Below, in pieces: positions 41,201 to 48,843 of a DNA stretch of 64,000 nucleotides (the stretch's first letter is position 1; the number at the start of each line of letters is the position of its first letter). The DNA lies in assembly GCA_965247635.1 (NCBI GenBank), contig CBDFHJ010000008.1:372001-436000 (forward strand), written 5' to 3'. The position numbers and the translations under genes were made by a program. The notes beneath the pieces are model-generated. The model did no database searches. It saw only the letters and a list, made by a program, of their open reading frames with translations, and was not told where the DNA came from. Origin of the DNA: CBDFHJ01 sp965247635 (GTDB lineage Bacteria > Chloroflexota > Dehalococcoidia > Lucifugimonadales > Australimonadaceae).

Positions 41201-41932
41201 ATGGCACGGAAGGTCAACGGCGTAGGACCCAGACGGCTGGACGAGCGGGTGTATGACAGGACTCTGCGAAGACTTGTCCTTGCTCCGCTCATGGCCCAGC
41301 TTCGCTCTGGCCTGTCCGAGGCTTCAGCCGCGTCGTTGGCACTAGAAATTATTGACGGGGTGTTTCGTCGCTGGCGCATGGCGGGGTTGGTCCAGGAGGA
41401 GGTGGCGGCCCACTCTGCCAGGGTGTCGGGCTACCATAAACGAAGGCTCATTCAGACCTTCAGGACGGCGTTGGGTATAGACATACGGCCCAGGCTCTTG
41501 GACTCGGCTATCGAGCCGCTGATGTCGGCGTGGCGTCAGGAGAACATCTCCCTCATTCGGACGATTCCTGAGCGGTTCCACGGAGCGCTGTACCAGCGGG
41601 TGAGCGAGACGTTTGCGCAGCAGCCCTTTGACCAGCAGGCGCTATCGAAGGTGCTGAGCCGAGAGTTCAAGGTATCGGGCAGCAACCTGCGCCGCCTGAC
41701 CAGGGACCAGACCAGCAAGGCCGTTGGTCAGTTTACCCATGCGAGACACCGGCAGCTAGGGATACAGGAGTACACCTGGCGGACCGCTGAGGACGAGCGG
41801 GTCAGGGCTACTCATGTTGCCCTCAACGGCACCCGTCAAAGCTGGGACTCCGCGCCCGGAGTGGGTCACCCTGGATCGGACATACTCTGCCGCTGTGTCG
41901 CCATCCCGGTCATCGAGGAAGCCGATGGCTGA
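41201..41932 (+). CDS. Phage head morphogenesis protein (Mu gpF-like)
   Basis: 243 aa, three bases after the portal stop. The C-terminal 'DERVRATHVALNGTRQSWDS' and 'GHPGSDILCRCVAIPVIEEA' are the classic Mu-F minor-head motif (RxxH ... G ... CRC). Usually follows the portal gene and is incorporated in the prohead. No protease, scaffold, capsid or tail gene follows, so the phage module is incomplete. Confidence 0.87.
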   Translation: MARKVNGVGPRRLDERVYDRTLRRLVLAPLMAQLRSGLSEASAASLALEIIDGVFRRWRMAGLVQEEVAAHSARVSGYHKRRLIQTFRTALGIDIRPRLLDSAIEPLMSAWRQENISLIRTIPERFHGALYQRVSETFAQQPFDQQALSKVLSREFKVSGSNLRRLTRDQTSKAVGQFTHARHRQLGIQEYTWRTAEDERVRATHVALNGTRQSWDSAPGVGHPGSDILCRCVAIPVIEEADG

Positions 41933-42089
41933 GCGAATAGCGGTACCCAAGCCCGACCAGCGCTCTCGGTGCTGGCACCCGGATTGCCGCAAGGTGCTGG
42001 CCGAGAGGTTGCCGTCCATAGGGTGGCCCCCCGGACTGGTGATCCGATGCCCCCGATGCCGCCGTATCAACCCTAAACTGTCAAGCTGA
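41925..42089 (+). CDS. Com-like zinc-finger protein
   Basis: 54 aa from the ATG at 41925, overlapping the previous gene by 8 bp. Two Cys pairs: 'CWHPDCRKVLAERLPS' and 'IRCPRCRRINPKL', matching the Com family of Mu-like phages, where Com controls translation of the mom DNA-modification gene. No mom gene is visible here. Confidence 0.65.
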   Translation: MAERIAVPKPDQRSRCWHPDCRKVLAERLPSIGWPPGLVIRCPRCRRINPKLSS

Positions 42090-42128
42090 GAGAGCCGCCT
42101 CGAGTGCGAAATTGGGCCCCTGAAACCC

Positions 42129-42157
42129 TTGACAAGCTTACGCTAGCGTAATATAAT
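42129..42157 (+). promoter_or_regulatory. hicA-2 promoter with palindromic operator in the spacer
   Basis: TTGACA (42129-42134), 17-bp spacer, TATAAT (42152-42157): a perfect consensus promoter. The last 14 bases of the spacer are the perfect palindrome TTACGCTAGCGTAA (42138-42151), adjoining the -10. The hicA ATG at 42164 is six bases past the -10, implying a leaderless message and repression by a dimeric HicB(A) complex. Confidence 0.8.
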
Positions 42158-42163
42158 ATCTGC

Positions 42164-42349
42164 ATGATAGAATTGAACCAGCGTAAGGTAGTCCAGAGAC
42201 TTGAGCGTGAGGGATGGGTGCTAATACCAGGCGGGAAGCACTCAAAGTACGCCCACCCAGATCGGAAGGGCCGCATAAGCGTTCCTCGGCATACCACCCT
42301 CAGCAAGAGAGTCGCCCGCGATATCGCTAAGGCAGCCGGATGGATTTAG
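42164..42349 (+). CDS. hicA: HicA toxin, module 2
   Basis: 61 aa, the typical short HicA: 'VVQRLEREGWVLIPGGKHSK' with the catalytic His in G-K-H-S-K-Y, then 'RKGRISVPRHTTLSKRVARD' IAKAAGWI. mRNA interferase of a type II toxin-antitoxin pair; hicB is immediately downstream. No ribosome site upstream, in line with the leaderless promoter. Confidence 0.9.
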   Translation: MIELNQRKVVQRLEREGWVLIPGGKHSKYAHPDRKGRISVPRHTTLSKRVARDIAKAAGWI

Positions 42350-42361
42350 GAGATGAGAGAG

Positions 42362-42631
42362 ATGACGAAATATCCAGCAGTCATAGATGGTGAAAAGGGG
42401 GCCTATGGCGTGGTCATTCCCGATATACCGGGCGCCTGCGTTGCCATGGGCAGAACAGTGGATGAGGCTCTGGCCGGGGCCGAAGAGGTGCTCGCCGAGT
42501 TTGTGGAGTTGATTTTGGCAGATGGTGATCAGATCCCCAAACCCAGCTCAGCAGAAGATCTGGAGCTCGAACCTGGAGAGATGGTGGCCTACGTGACTCT
42601 GAAGATTCCCTCGGGAGCTACTCCTGCCTAG
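42362..42631 (+). CDS. hicB: HicB antitoxin, module 2
   Basis: 89 aa from the ATG at 42362, with AGGAG nine bases upstream; an ATG at 42353 is too close to that site. 'YPAVIDGEKGAYGVVIPDIP GACVAMGRTVDEALAGAEEV' (two segments) is the standard HicB fold. It lacks an obvious C-terminal DNA-binding domain, so DNA binding may depend on the next gene or on the complex with HicA. Confidence 0.88.
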   Translation: MTKYPAVIDGEKGAYGVVIPDIPGACVAMGRTVDEALAGAEEVLAEFVELILADGDQIPKPSSAEDLELEPGEMVAYVTLKIPSGATPA

Positions 42632-42633
42632 CC

Positions 42634-42852
42634 ATGACCTCTACGAACCAATCCCCCGCGAATCTTGTCACCTCGGCTGGAGCTGCAAAGGAGCTGGGTG
42701 TTTCAGACACTCGCGTCCGGCAGCTTTGTATAGCTGGTCGTATCAAGGGGGCCTACAAGCAGGGCCGGGATTGGGTGATACCGAGGCCCATCGTTCGATT
42801 AGACCCTCTTGGAAGAATCATGGCCTTGACACCAACTGATGAGGGAGACTAG
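42634..42852 (+). CDS. Small HTH (MerR/excisionase-like) protein
   Basis: 72 aa, two bases after hicB. 'VTSAGAAKELGVSDTRVRQL' followed by CIAGRIKGAYKQGRDWVIP is the HTH_17/excisionase-type winged helix. It may be the DNA-binding partner of the second hicAB module or a phage excisionase-like factor. Followed by a strong terminator. Confidence 0.72.
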   Translation: MTSTNQSPANLVTSAGAAKELGVSDTRVRQLCIAGRIKGAYKQGRDWVIPRPIVRLDPLGRIMALTPTDEGD

Positions 42853-42897
42853 AATTAACCTAGTGCCCTAGTGGCCCGCACAATAGTGCCCTCGTGG

Positions 42898-42928
42898 CCC
42901 CGTGCAGCAGATTTGCACGGGGCTTTTT
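42898..42928 (+). terminator. Rho-independent terminator of the second hicAB operon
   Basis: Stem CCCCGTGCA / TGCACGGGG (9 bp), loop GCAGATT, followed by CTTTTT. Ends the operon 45 bp after the HTH gene and 23 bp before IS3 copy B. Just upstream, 'AGTGCCCTAGTGGCCC' is nearly repeated (A to C change) 23 bp on. Confidence 0.85.
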
Positions 42929-43044
42929 GCGTTCAGCGCAAGGAGGTGATTGTTAGCAACCAGCAAAAGTGGGACACATTGGGAGCCGAGAGATCAGGGG
43001 CTGGATGGAGGTCTGGCGAGCTCCCTGAGGGCCCTGTTGTAGCG

Positions 43045-43980
43045 TCATCGCCGTTCGGTGGTTTGAGCCTTCACCTCCTTCCTGCGTTGTAGGATCTCTT
43101 GCCGTCTTCCCTTGAGCACGTCTGATGGTGTCACGTTGCCCAGAGCCTTGTGATAGCGCCGGTAGTTGTAGTAGCTGACGAAGGCCGCGATAGCAGCCTC
43201 AAGGTCGGCGGGCAACTCATAAGGCACCTGGTTGACGTCCCGTTTGATGGTCTGGTGGTAGCGCTCCAGCTTCCCGTTGGTCTGAGGGTGGAAAGGAGTT
43301 GCTAGGATGTGCTTGATGCCAACCATCCCCAGGTAGTCCCTGAATGCTCTTGAGACATAGCCTGGACCGTTGTCACTCAGCAGCCTGGTGCGGTCTGTGA
43401 CTGGAACTTGGTCCATGCTGGTCGTGTCCACAGCATCCTGGACCACCTCGATGAAGGAGTCGGCCGTCATACCTTGCTGAAGCCTGTGAGCCAGGATGAA
43501 GCGGGAGTAGTCGTCCATAACGGTGACCAGGTAGTAGTAGCCCCACCCAACCACCCTGAAGTATGAGGCATCGGTGGCCCACATCTGGTGAGGTCCTGTG
43601 GTCTTGCGGTGGTACTCCTTCCCCGCGGCCAACCGCATCTCAGGCCTCTTCACTAGGCCCTCCCTGCCCAGGATACGGTAGACGCTGGACTCTGAGACTG
43701 AGAAGCCCTGGTTGTCGGTGATCCCCGCGGCCAGCTGACGGCAGCTCAGCTCTGGCATCTCCCTGGCTGATAACAGGACTGAGCGTTCTTCCTGAATAGT
43801 AAGACGGTTCCATGGTGGCTGATCGCCTCCTGGTCGGTCCTCAAGTCCTTGTTGGTCTTGGCGTCTGAGCCACCGGTAGTAGGTGCTCTTAGGGATGCCC
43901 AGCTCTCTGAGGACCTTTCGCTTGGGGAGGGGAGACGAGGATACTTTGGTAACTACCTCTGCCTTCTCCGGGGCGCTCAT
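43045..43980 (-). pseudogene. IS3-family transposase OrfB, copy B, with premature stop
   Basis: 311 aa against 328 in copy A. A CGA-to-TGA change ends it after 'KAQTTERR', losing the last 17 residues. The catalytic D, D and E segments are intact. Also differs by 'EYHRKTTG' for EYHLKTTG and 'LQQGMTADS' for LQQDMTADS. It may still work, as only the tail is lost. Confidence 0.85.
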
Positions 43981-44384
43981 CCGCTGGTACCGGTGGCGTC
44001 CTGGGGCATGGGGATGGCCGTTTTTTTGAGACGGTACGCCTCCAGCGACAGATCGGCCACTAGCTCCTTGAGTTCCCCGTTCTCTCGCTTGAGTTGCCCT
44101 ACCTCATGCTGAGTGGCGTCCCGAACCGAGTCACGGGTCAACCTCTCCTTGCCCGCCTCCATGAACTCTTTGGTCCACGAGTAGTAGGAGTGGGGCTTGA
44201 TCCCCTCCCGCCGGCACAGGTCGTTGACTGTGACCTCGCGGCGGAAGCCCTCCAGAACAATTCGGATCTTCTCTTCGGGGGTGTACTTACGTCGGGCAGC
44301 CGCCTTCACTGTGCGGACGAAAGACCTGGTCTGCTCGCTTCGTTCCTCGGCGGCCTCTGCTTTGCTTACTTCTAATTGGGACAC
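43977..44384 (-). CDS. IS3-family transposase OrfA, copy B
   Basis: 135 aa, identical in sequence to copy A's OrfA. Carries the same A7 slippery run (T7 at 44021-44027 on the plus strand) that would give an OrfAB fusion by -1 shifting. Confidence 0.9.
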   Translation of the reverse strand: MSQLEVSKAEAAEERSEQTRSFVRTVKAAARRKYTPEEKIRIVLEGFRREVTVNDLCRREGIKPHSYYSWTKEFMEAGKERLTRDSVRDATQHEVGQLKRENGELKELVADLSLEAYRLKKTAIPMPQDATGTSG

Positions 44385-44665
44385 ATCTGCTCCTTTCTGT
44401 GGGTAGCTCTACCCTCATTTCAGGAGCTCACACCACCCTCCGACTCTCGGGTTTTCCTACCCTTATATGTGTCCCATTATCGCTGACGGTCTACAGTCAG
44501 AGAACAAGGGAAGTAGCTTCTGAAAGATTCTCGGGTTGTTCACGGACCAGCCTTCTACGCCCGCCCATATTGGGCCCTAGAGAACATGAAGCGCAAGTTC
44601 CAAACTTTAAGTTCAAGAGCAACGAAAAGCTTATAAAAGTGTATTACGTGAGGCCCTGCGGGCTA

Positions 44666-45553
44666 TCAAAGCCCAGCAATGAGCTCGGCGCAGGCGATTG
44701 ACTCCTCCCTTACGCGGCCGTGGTCCTCGTAGTTCCACCACGCCGAGAGGACCGTTTGGGCAAGGCCCCAACCCACCACGCGCGCTCGGTCAAACCCCAG
44801 CCGCTCGACGAGTTGGTCAACCCGCCGGCTCAGGGCCACCGCTGGCTTGGGTTGCTTGAAGAGTCGGTTGCGCAGCAGCGCGCCTACCTCGTACTCAGCC
44901 TCGCCAACCACGCCCTTGGGGTCGATGGCGAGCCACGGTTCACGCTCAGCCGAGAGGATGTTATCGTGGTGCAGGTCGCCGTGGAGGAGCACGGGCTCAC
45001 CCATGGTAGCGGTAAGCTCCGCGAAGAGCGCCTCGGCCCTCTCCACCAGCGGGGCCGGCAGCGGGCCCGTCCCGCCGTCGAACCAGCTTCGCAGCGTGCC
45101 CAGCCCTGCCGCCCACTCCGCGACTGTCGGGAACGGATGGTCGTCCGGCGCGGGCCGGCGCAGCCGTTCGATAACCTCCGCCGCGATGGAGGTCGCCTGC
45201 GCATCGTCCGGCAGGTCCGCTAGGGGCGCGCCCGGTTTTAGCCGCTCCAGGACCAAGGCGCCGAGGTCAGGGTCCGCGTCCAGCAGCTTGACAATCCCGC
45301 GGCCGTCGAAGAGGCGGAGCGCCTCAATCTCCGCCGTGAGCATATGGTGCGGCACTCCCAGCTTCAAGACCACTTCCGTGCCGTCGGCGCGGACCGCCAG
45401 GGCCACATACGACACGGGAGCGAACGGTGGCATGGCCTTCAGCGATCACCGCCACTCACACTGCGCAACGATGTCCGGAAGCCGGCCGAGCCACTCGGCC
45501 CCTGCCGCGCCGTAGACGTCCGAAATCCTTTGGGTGAACTCATTGGCGAGCAT
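44666..45553 (-). pseudogene. APH(6)/streptomycin-kinase-like gene with an in-frame TGA
   Basis: From the ATG at 45553 the frame reads 'MLANEFTQRISDVYGAAGAE' and on to 'PDIVAQCEWR', meets TGA (45446-45448), then continues in the same frame as 'SLKAMPPFAPVSYVALAVRA'. In the APH_6 family a Trp is usual at that point (RW.L), so TGG to TGA is the likely change. The rest is a normal kinase domain with 'LLHGDLHHDNIL' (catalytic Asp) and 'LAIDPKGVVGEAEYEVG'. Homologues phosphorylate streptomycin or similar. Restart at the Met at 45433 would lack the N-terminal lobe start. Confidence 0.8.
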
Positions 45554-45614
45554 GTACGTTGGCGGCTCCCAGTCACTACCTGGTGAAGGTCCTTGGGGTG
45601 GTCCTACCTTTGCC

Positions 45615-46061
45615 CTACGGCTTCGTCGGGACCGAGCGCGATTTTATCAGCCATAGCTTTGCTGCCCTTTCGTTCGGCAAGCCGATGGCTGAGCGGAGCA
45701 GCTTCTTGATTTCCGCGGCCGGTAACGCGTCGCCTTCCCGGAGCGTCACGTACCTCACCTGCTTTCCGGAACCCGTCAGCAGCCCGCTCGGGTCGGGGAG
45801 CAGGACGCCAAACTCGAAGCCGAGCTTGACGCCATCGGCCTGGGGGAAGACAGCGCAGAAGTAGCCACTGTCTGGATGATGGTAGCCAACTCCGTGCCAG
45901 ACGGGATAGGCCACCTCGCGGGCGTTTGGGACAGCTTCGAGGACAAGCTTGCGGAGCGCCTCGGCCAGGGCGCGGACGTCCGGGGTGTGCGCCGCGAGGA
46001 TGTCGGCGGGCGTGGCCGGCCGATCAGTCTTGCGTCTGCCGCGGTCCTTCCGCGTCGGCAT
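45615..46061 (-). CDS. DUF1801 (YdhG/YjhG-like) protein
   Basis: 148 aa. 'PDVRALAEALRKLVLEAVPN AREVAYPVWHGVGY' (two segments), 'FCAVFPQADGVKLGFEFGVL', 'LTGSGKQVRYVTLREGDALP' and a C-terminal 'EIKKLLRSAI' match DUF1801, a small fold related to frataxin-like proteins. Function unknown. Confidence 0.82.
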   Translation of the reverse strand: MPTRKDRGRRKTDRPATPADILAAHTPDVRALAEALRKLVLEAVPNAREVAYPVWHGVGYHHPDSGYFCAVFPQADGVKLGFEFGVLLPDPSGLLTGSGKQVRYVTLREGDALPAAEIKKLLRSAIGLPNERAAKLWLIKSRSVPTKP

Positions 46062-46082
46062 GGCGGCTCCCTATCTGGTTTG

Positions 46083-46330
46083 GTGAGTCAGTCCCGACCT
46101 GTCCCGACCGCTCGGGACCTGGCGGGACTAATCCGCTCGTCCCTCGACAAGCTCTCCGACTTTGTCGAGAGTCTCGATGAGCCCCGACTCGTCGGGACAT
46201 CATCGGACAGGACGAGCGGATTTTCCCCGTTCGTGATGAGCCCTTCGACTTCGCTCAGGACAGGCCTGTCGAACCATGAACGGTCCGAAGGACTCCGGAC
46301 TCCTTCGGAGGGCTCTGCAACGCTCCTCAC
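46083..46330. repeat. Dispersed palindromic repeat cluster
   Basis: Contains 'CCCTCGACAAGCTCTCCGAC' to 'CATCGGACAGGACGAGCGG', 'CCCGACCGCTCGGGACCTGG' and a 'CCTTCGACTTCGCTCAGGAC' to 'GGTCCGAAGGACTCCGG' unit. The first is the same type as at 21.94 kb. The 440-bp gap before the PPC protein gene holds no convincing gene. Confidence 0.55.
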
Positions 46331-46504
46331 TTTTATTGAGCGGATTAGCGACTCAGGATGCTGAGCGATGACGGCTGGAGTGGACGCCCCTCGAACTTTC
46401 TACGCTCTACTTGGCACCCAGGCTCAGGCGGTCCAGGCCATCCTAGCGTACCCGACGATAGTCTTCGCGGGCGGCAAGCCCCTCAACGTCAGCTGCCGAG
46501 AAGT

Positions 46505-48843
46505 CTAGCCGTCAGCACCGAAGACGAAGATCCCCAGTGTATAGGTGCCGGTGCGGCCGGAGCCTTGGACCGCGATGTAGAGCGTCCCAGACGTGGTGGC
46601 GGTATACGTCTGGCTAGCCCCCGAGCTCGGTTGTGGCTGCGCCAAGCCCGTGGAGCCGGTAGGCAGACTGATATAAGCGCTCCCTAACGTGCCCAGCGTG
46701 GCCGCGATGACGTAGGTGGTGCCTGCCTGGGTCTGGAACGAGAAGTAGTCGCGGTCGCCCTGGTACTCGATGCCCCCGTCCGTGGAGGACGGCGCCTCCA
46801 CCGCGGTGGCGCTGGAGTTGGCGTTGCCGTGGTCGTCTTCCGGTATGGACAGCGATAGCTCATAGGTCCCGGTGTAGTTGCTGATCCCCTGCACTTGGAC
46901 GTAGAGGGTCCCCGACGACGTGGCGGTATAGGCGAGGGGCGCCTGCCCTTTCCCGATGGTAGCCGAAGCCAGCTGCTGGCCGGAAGCGTTATGCACGTAG
47001 AGGTAGGAGAACCCCAACGTGCCAGGGGTGGCCTCGATGAGGTAGGCGGTGCCGGACACGGCCGAAAATGAGAGGTAGTCCCGGTCGCCGACATACTCAA
47101 CGCTCCCATCCGTGGACGACGGCACGCCTACCGCGGTGGCGCTGGAGATAGAGTTGCCGTGGTCGTCCTCTGGTTCGGAAAGCGACAGCACGTAGGAGCC
47201 AGTATTGTTGCTGTAACTCCCCATCTGGACGTAGAGGGTCCCCGAAACGGTGGCGGTATAGGCGATAGGCTGCTGTCCCAGATTCCCCGAAGCCAGCTGC
47301 TGACCGGAGGCGTTATGCAAGTAGAAGTAGGAGAACCCCAAAGTGCCAGCCGTAGCCGTGATGGCGTAGGTGGTGCCAGCCTCGGCCGAGAACGAAAAGT
47401 AGTCATCGTCACCTTGGTAGTCGATACTCCCGTCCGTGGACGACGGCACCGCCACCGCGGTGGCGCCGGAGATGGAGTTGCCGTAGTCGTCTTGCGGTAC
47501 CGAGAGCGCCAGCGTATAGGAGCCGGTCTCGTTGCTGTAGCTCTCCATCTGGACGTAGAGGGTCCCCGACGACGTGGGGGTATAGACGATGGGCTCCTGG
47601 CCCAGATTCCCCGAAGCCAATGACTGGCCGGATGAGTTATACAGGTAGAAGTAGGAGAACCCCAACGTACCGGGCGTACCCGTGATGGCGTAGGTGGTGC
47701 CGGCCTCAGCCGGGAACGAGAAGTAGTCCCGGTCGCCTTGGTACTCGATGCTCCCTTCCGTGGAGGACGGCGCCGCTATCGCGGTGGCGCTGGAGATGGC
47801 GTTGCCGTAGTCGTCCTCCGGTACGGAGATCGACAGCGTGTAGGGGCCGGTCTCGCCGCCGTACACCTGCACCAGAACGTAGAGGGGCCCCGAGGACGTG
47901 GCGGTGTAGCCGATACTGCCCTGCCCTGAATTCAAGTGCTGGCTTTGGGAGTTGTAGAGGTTGACATAAAAGCCCCCCGACGTACCTCCTGTAGTATCTA
48001 TTGAGTAGGGGGTGCCAGCCTCGGCCTGGAACGCGAAGTAGTCCAGGTCGCCTGTGTTGCCGATGACGCCGGCGATAGCGCAGGGCACCTCCGCCTGAGT
48101 GGCCTCGGAGATCGAGTCGCCGTGGTCGTCAGCGTCGGTTGTAAGGCTGGACGAGGGCGTGGGGTCCTCCTTTAGCAAGGTCGCCTGTCCTATGAGGATT
48201 TCGAGCTCCGCTATGGCTTCGCTGAACTTACTGCTTAGCTCGGGAGTACTCTCTTCGGCTTCGCTGAGTATGGCTATCCCCGCCTGATGGTGCGCGATCG
48301 CTTCATCAAGCTGGGAGGTCCACTCGCTCACCAGGTCATCTGTAACCACAACGCAAGAGAAGTAAGCATTCAAGGCCTCACTTGCGATGGCACGCTGGGA
48401 AGAAGTGCCCTCCACGAGCTCCTTGAGGGACCGTGCTTCTTGGGTTTTGGCCTCGTAGAGCTCCGCCGACTTTTCATACACCGAACGGGTGTCAGCGGGC
48501 ACCTGTTTGCTCAGCACGAGTATCTTTGCCTTCAGCTCCTGAGCGTCCTCGATGAACTCTTCTAGGCGTCCCGTTGCTGTTGCTACCAGGCCGGGACCGC
48601 GAACCGGGTCCCAGTCTGCCTGCCTAGACCGTCCTACCGCGGCGAAGGCCAGCGCGAACTTGATATCCGCGGAACTGCGGAGGTCACGGATTTCCACATC
48701 GAGCTCGCGTATCCCCGCAACCGCGGCGTAGTCCGTTTCCAGGACAGCCAGGGTGGTCAGGCCCGCTTGTGCCGCAGCGTAGTCGTCTTGCAAGGCGGTC
48801 AGGTCAGCTTGTAGGGCAGCGTAGTCGTCTTGCAGGGCCGTCA
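46505..48843 (-). pseudogene. PPC-repeat lipoprotein, C-terminal 776 residues, cut by IS256 copy 2
   Basis: Reads from the IS boundary (48843) as '(V)TALQDDYAALQADLTALQDD'. Order: coiled coil with repeated ALQxDY units, a helical region to ~residue 235, then five ~108-aa PPC (bacterial pre-peptidase C-terminal) beta-sandwich repeats, each like 'EDDYGNAISSATAI' ... 'GDRDYFSFPAEAGTTYAI' ... 'SSGTLYVQ' ... 'GSYTLALS'. No signal peptide or ribosome site here. The missing 55-residue start, with lipobox, is at 57576-57740 on the other strand. An 831-aa surface lipoprotein when joined; PPC repeats suggest extracellular binding. A GTG at 48844 could give a truncated cytosolic product. Confidence 0.88.

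Larger units (their letters stand above)
42951..44495 (-). mobile_element. IS3-family insertion sequence, copy B (1545 bp)
   Basis: Same ends, length and orientation as copy A 8.25 kb to the left, with only a few base differences. Together the two direct copies frame the prophage remnant like a composite element. No matching target duplication was found at copy B or at the outer edges of the pair. Confidence 0.88.

Noticed and set aside
36426..42950. New phage-defence island between the IS3 copies
   Set aside because: Genes are ordinary phage packaging genes, two hicAB pairs and remnants; no defence effector or sensor was recognised.
34697..44495. Composite transposon with target-site duplication at its outer edges
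   Set aside because: Flanks of the IS3 pair (…CGAC before, GTCA… after) and of each copy show no matching 3-4 bp duplication.
45446..45448. TGA read as tryptophan across the genome
   Set aside because: TGA ends several clearly normal genes in the window (for example E1alpha at 6399), so the genetic code appears standard.
46358..46687. Small plus-strand open frame before the PPC gene
   Set aside because: Overlaps the end of the PPC gene on the other strand, has no ribosome site and no family resemblance.
46505..48140. Periodic DNA repeats as a CRISPR or satellite array
   Set aside because: The ~324-bp period codes for PPC protein domains in one open frame.
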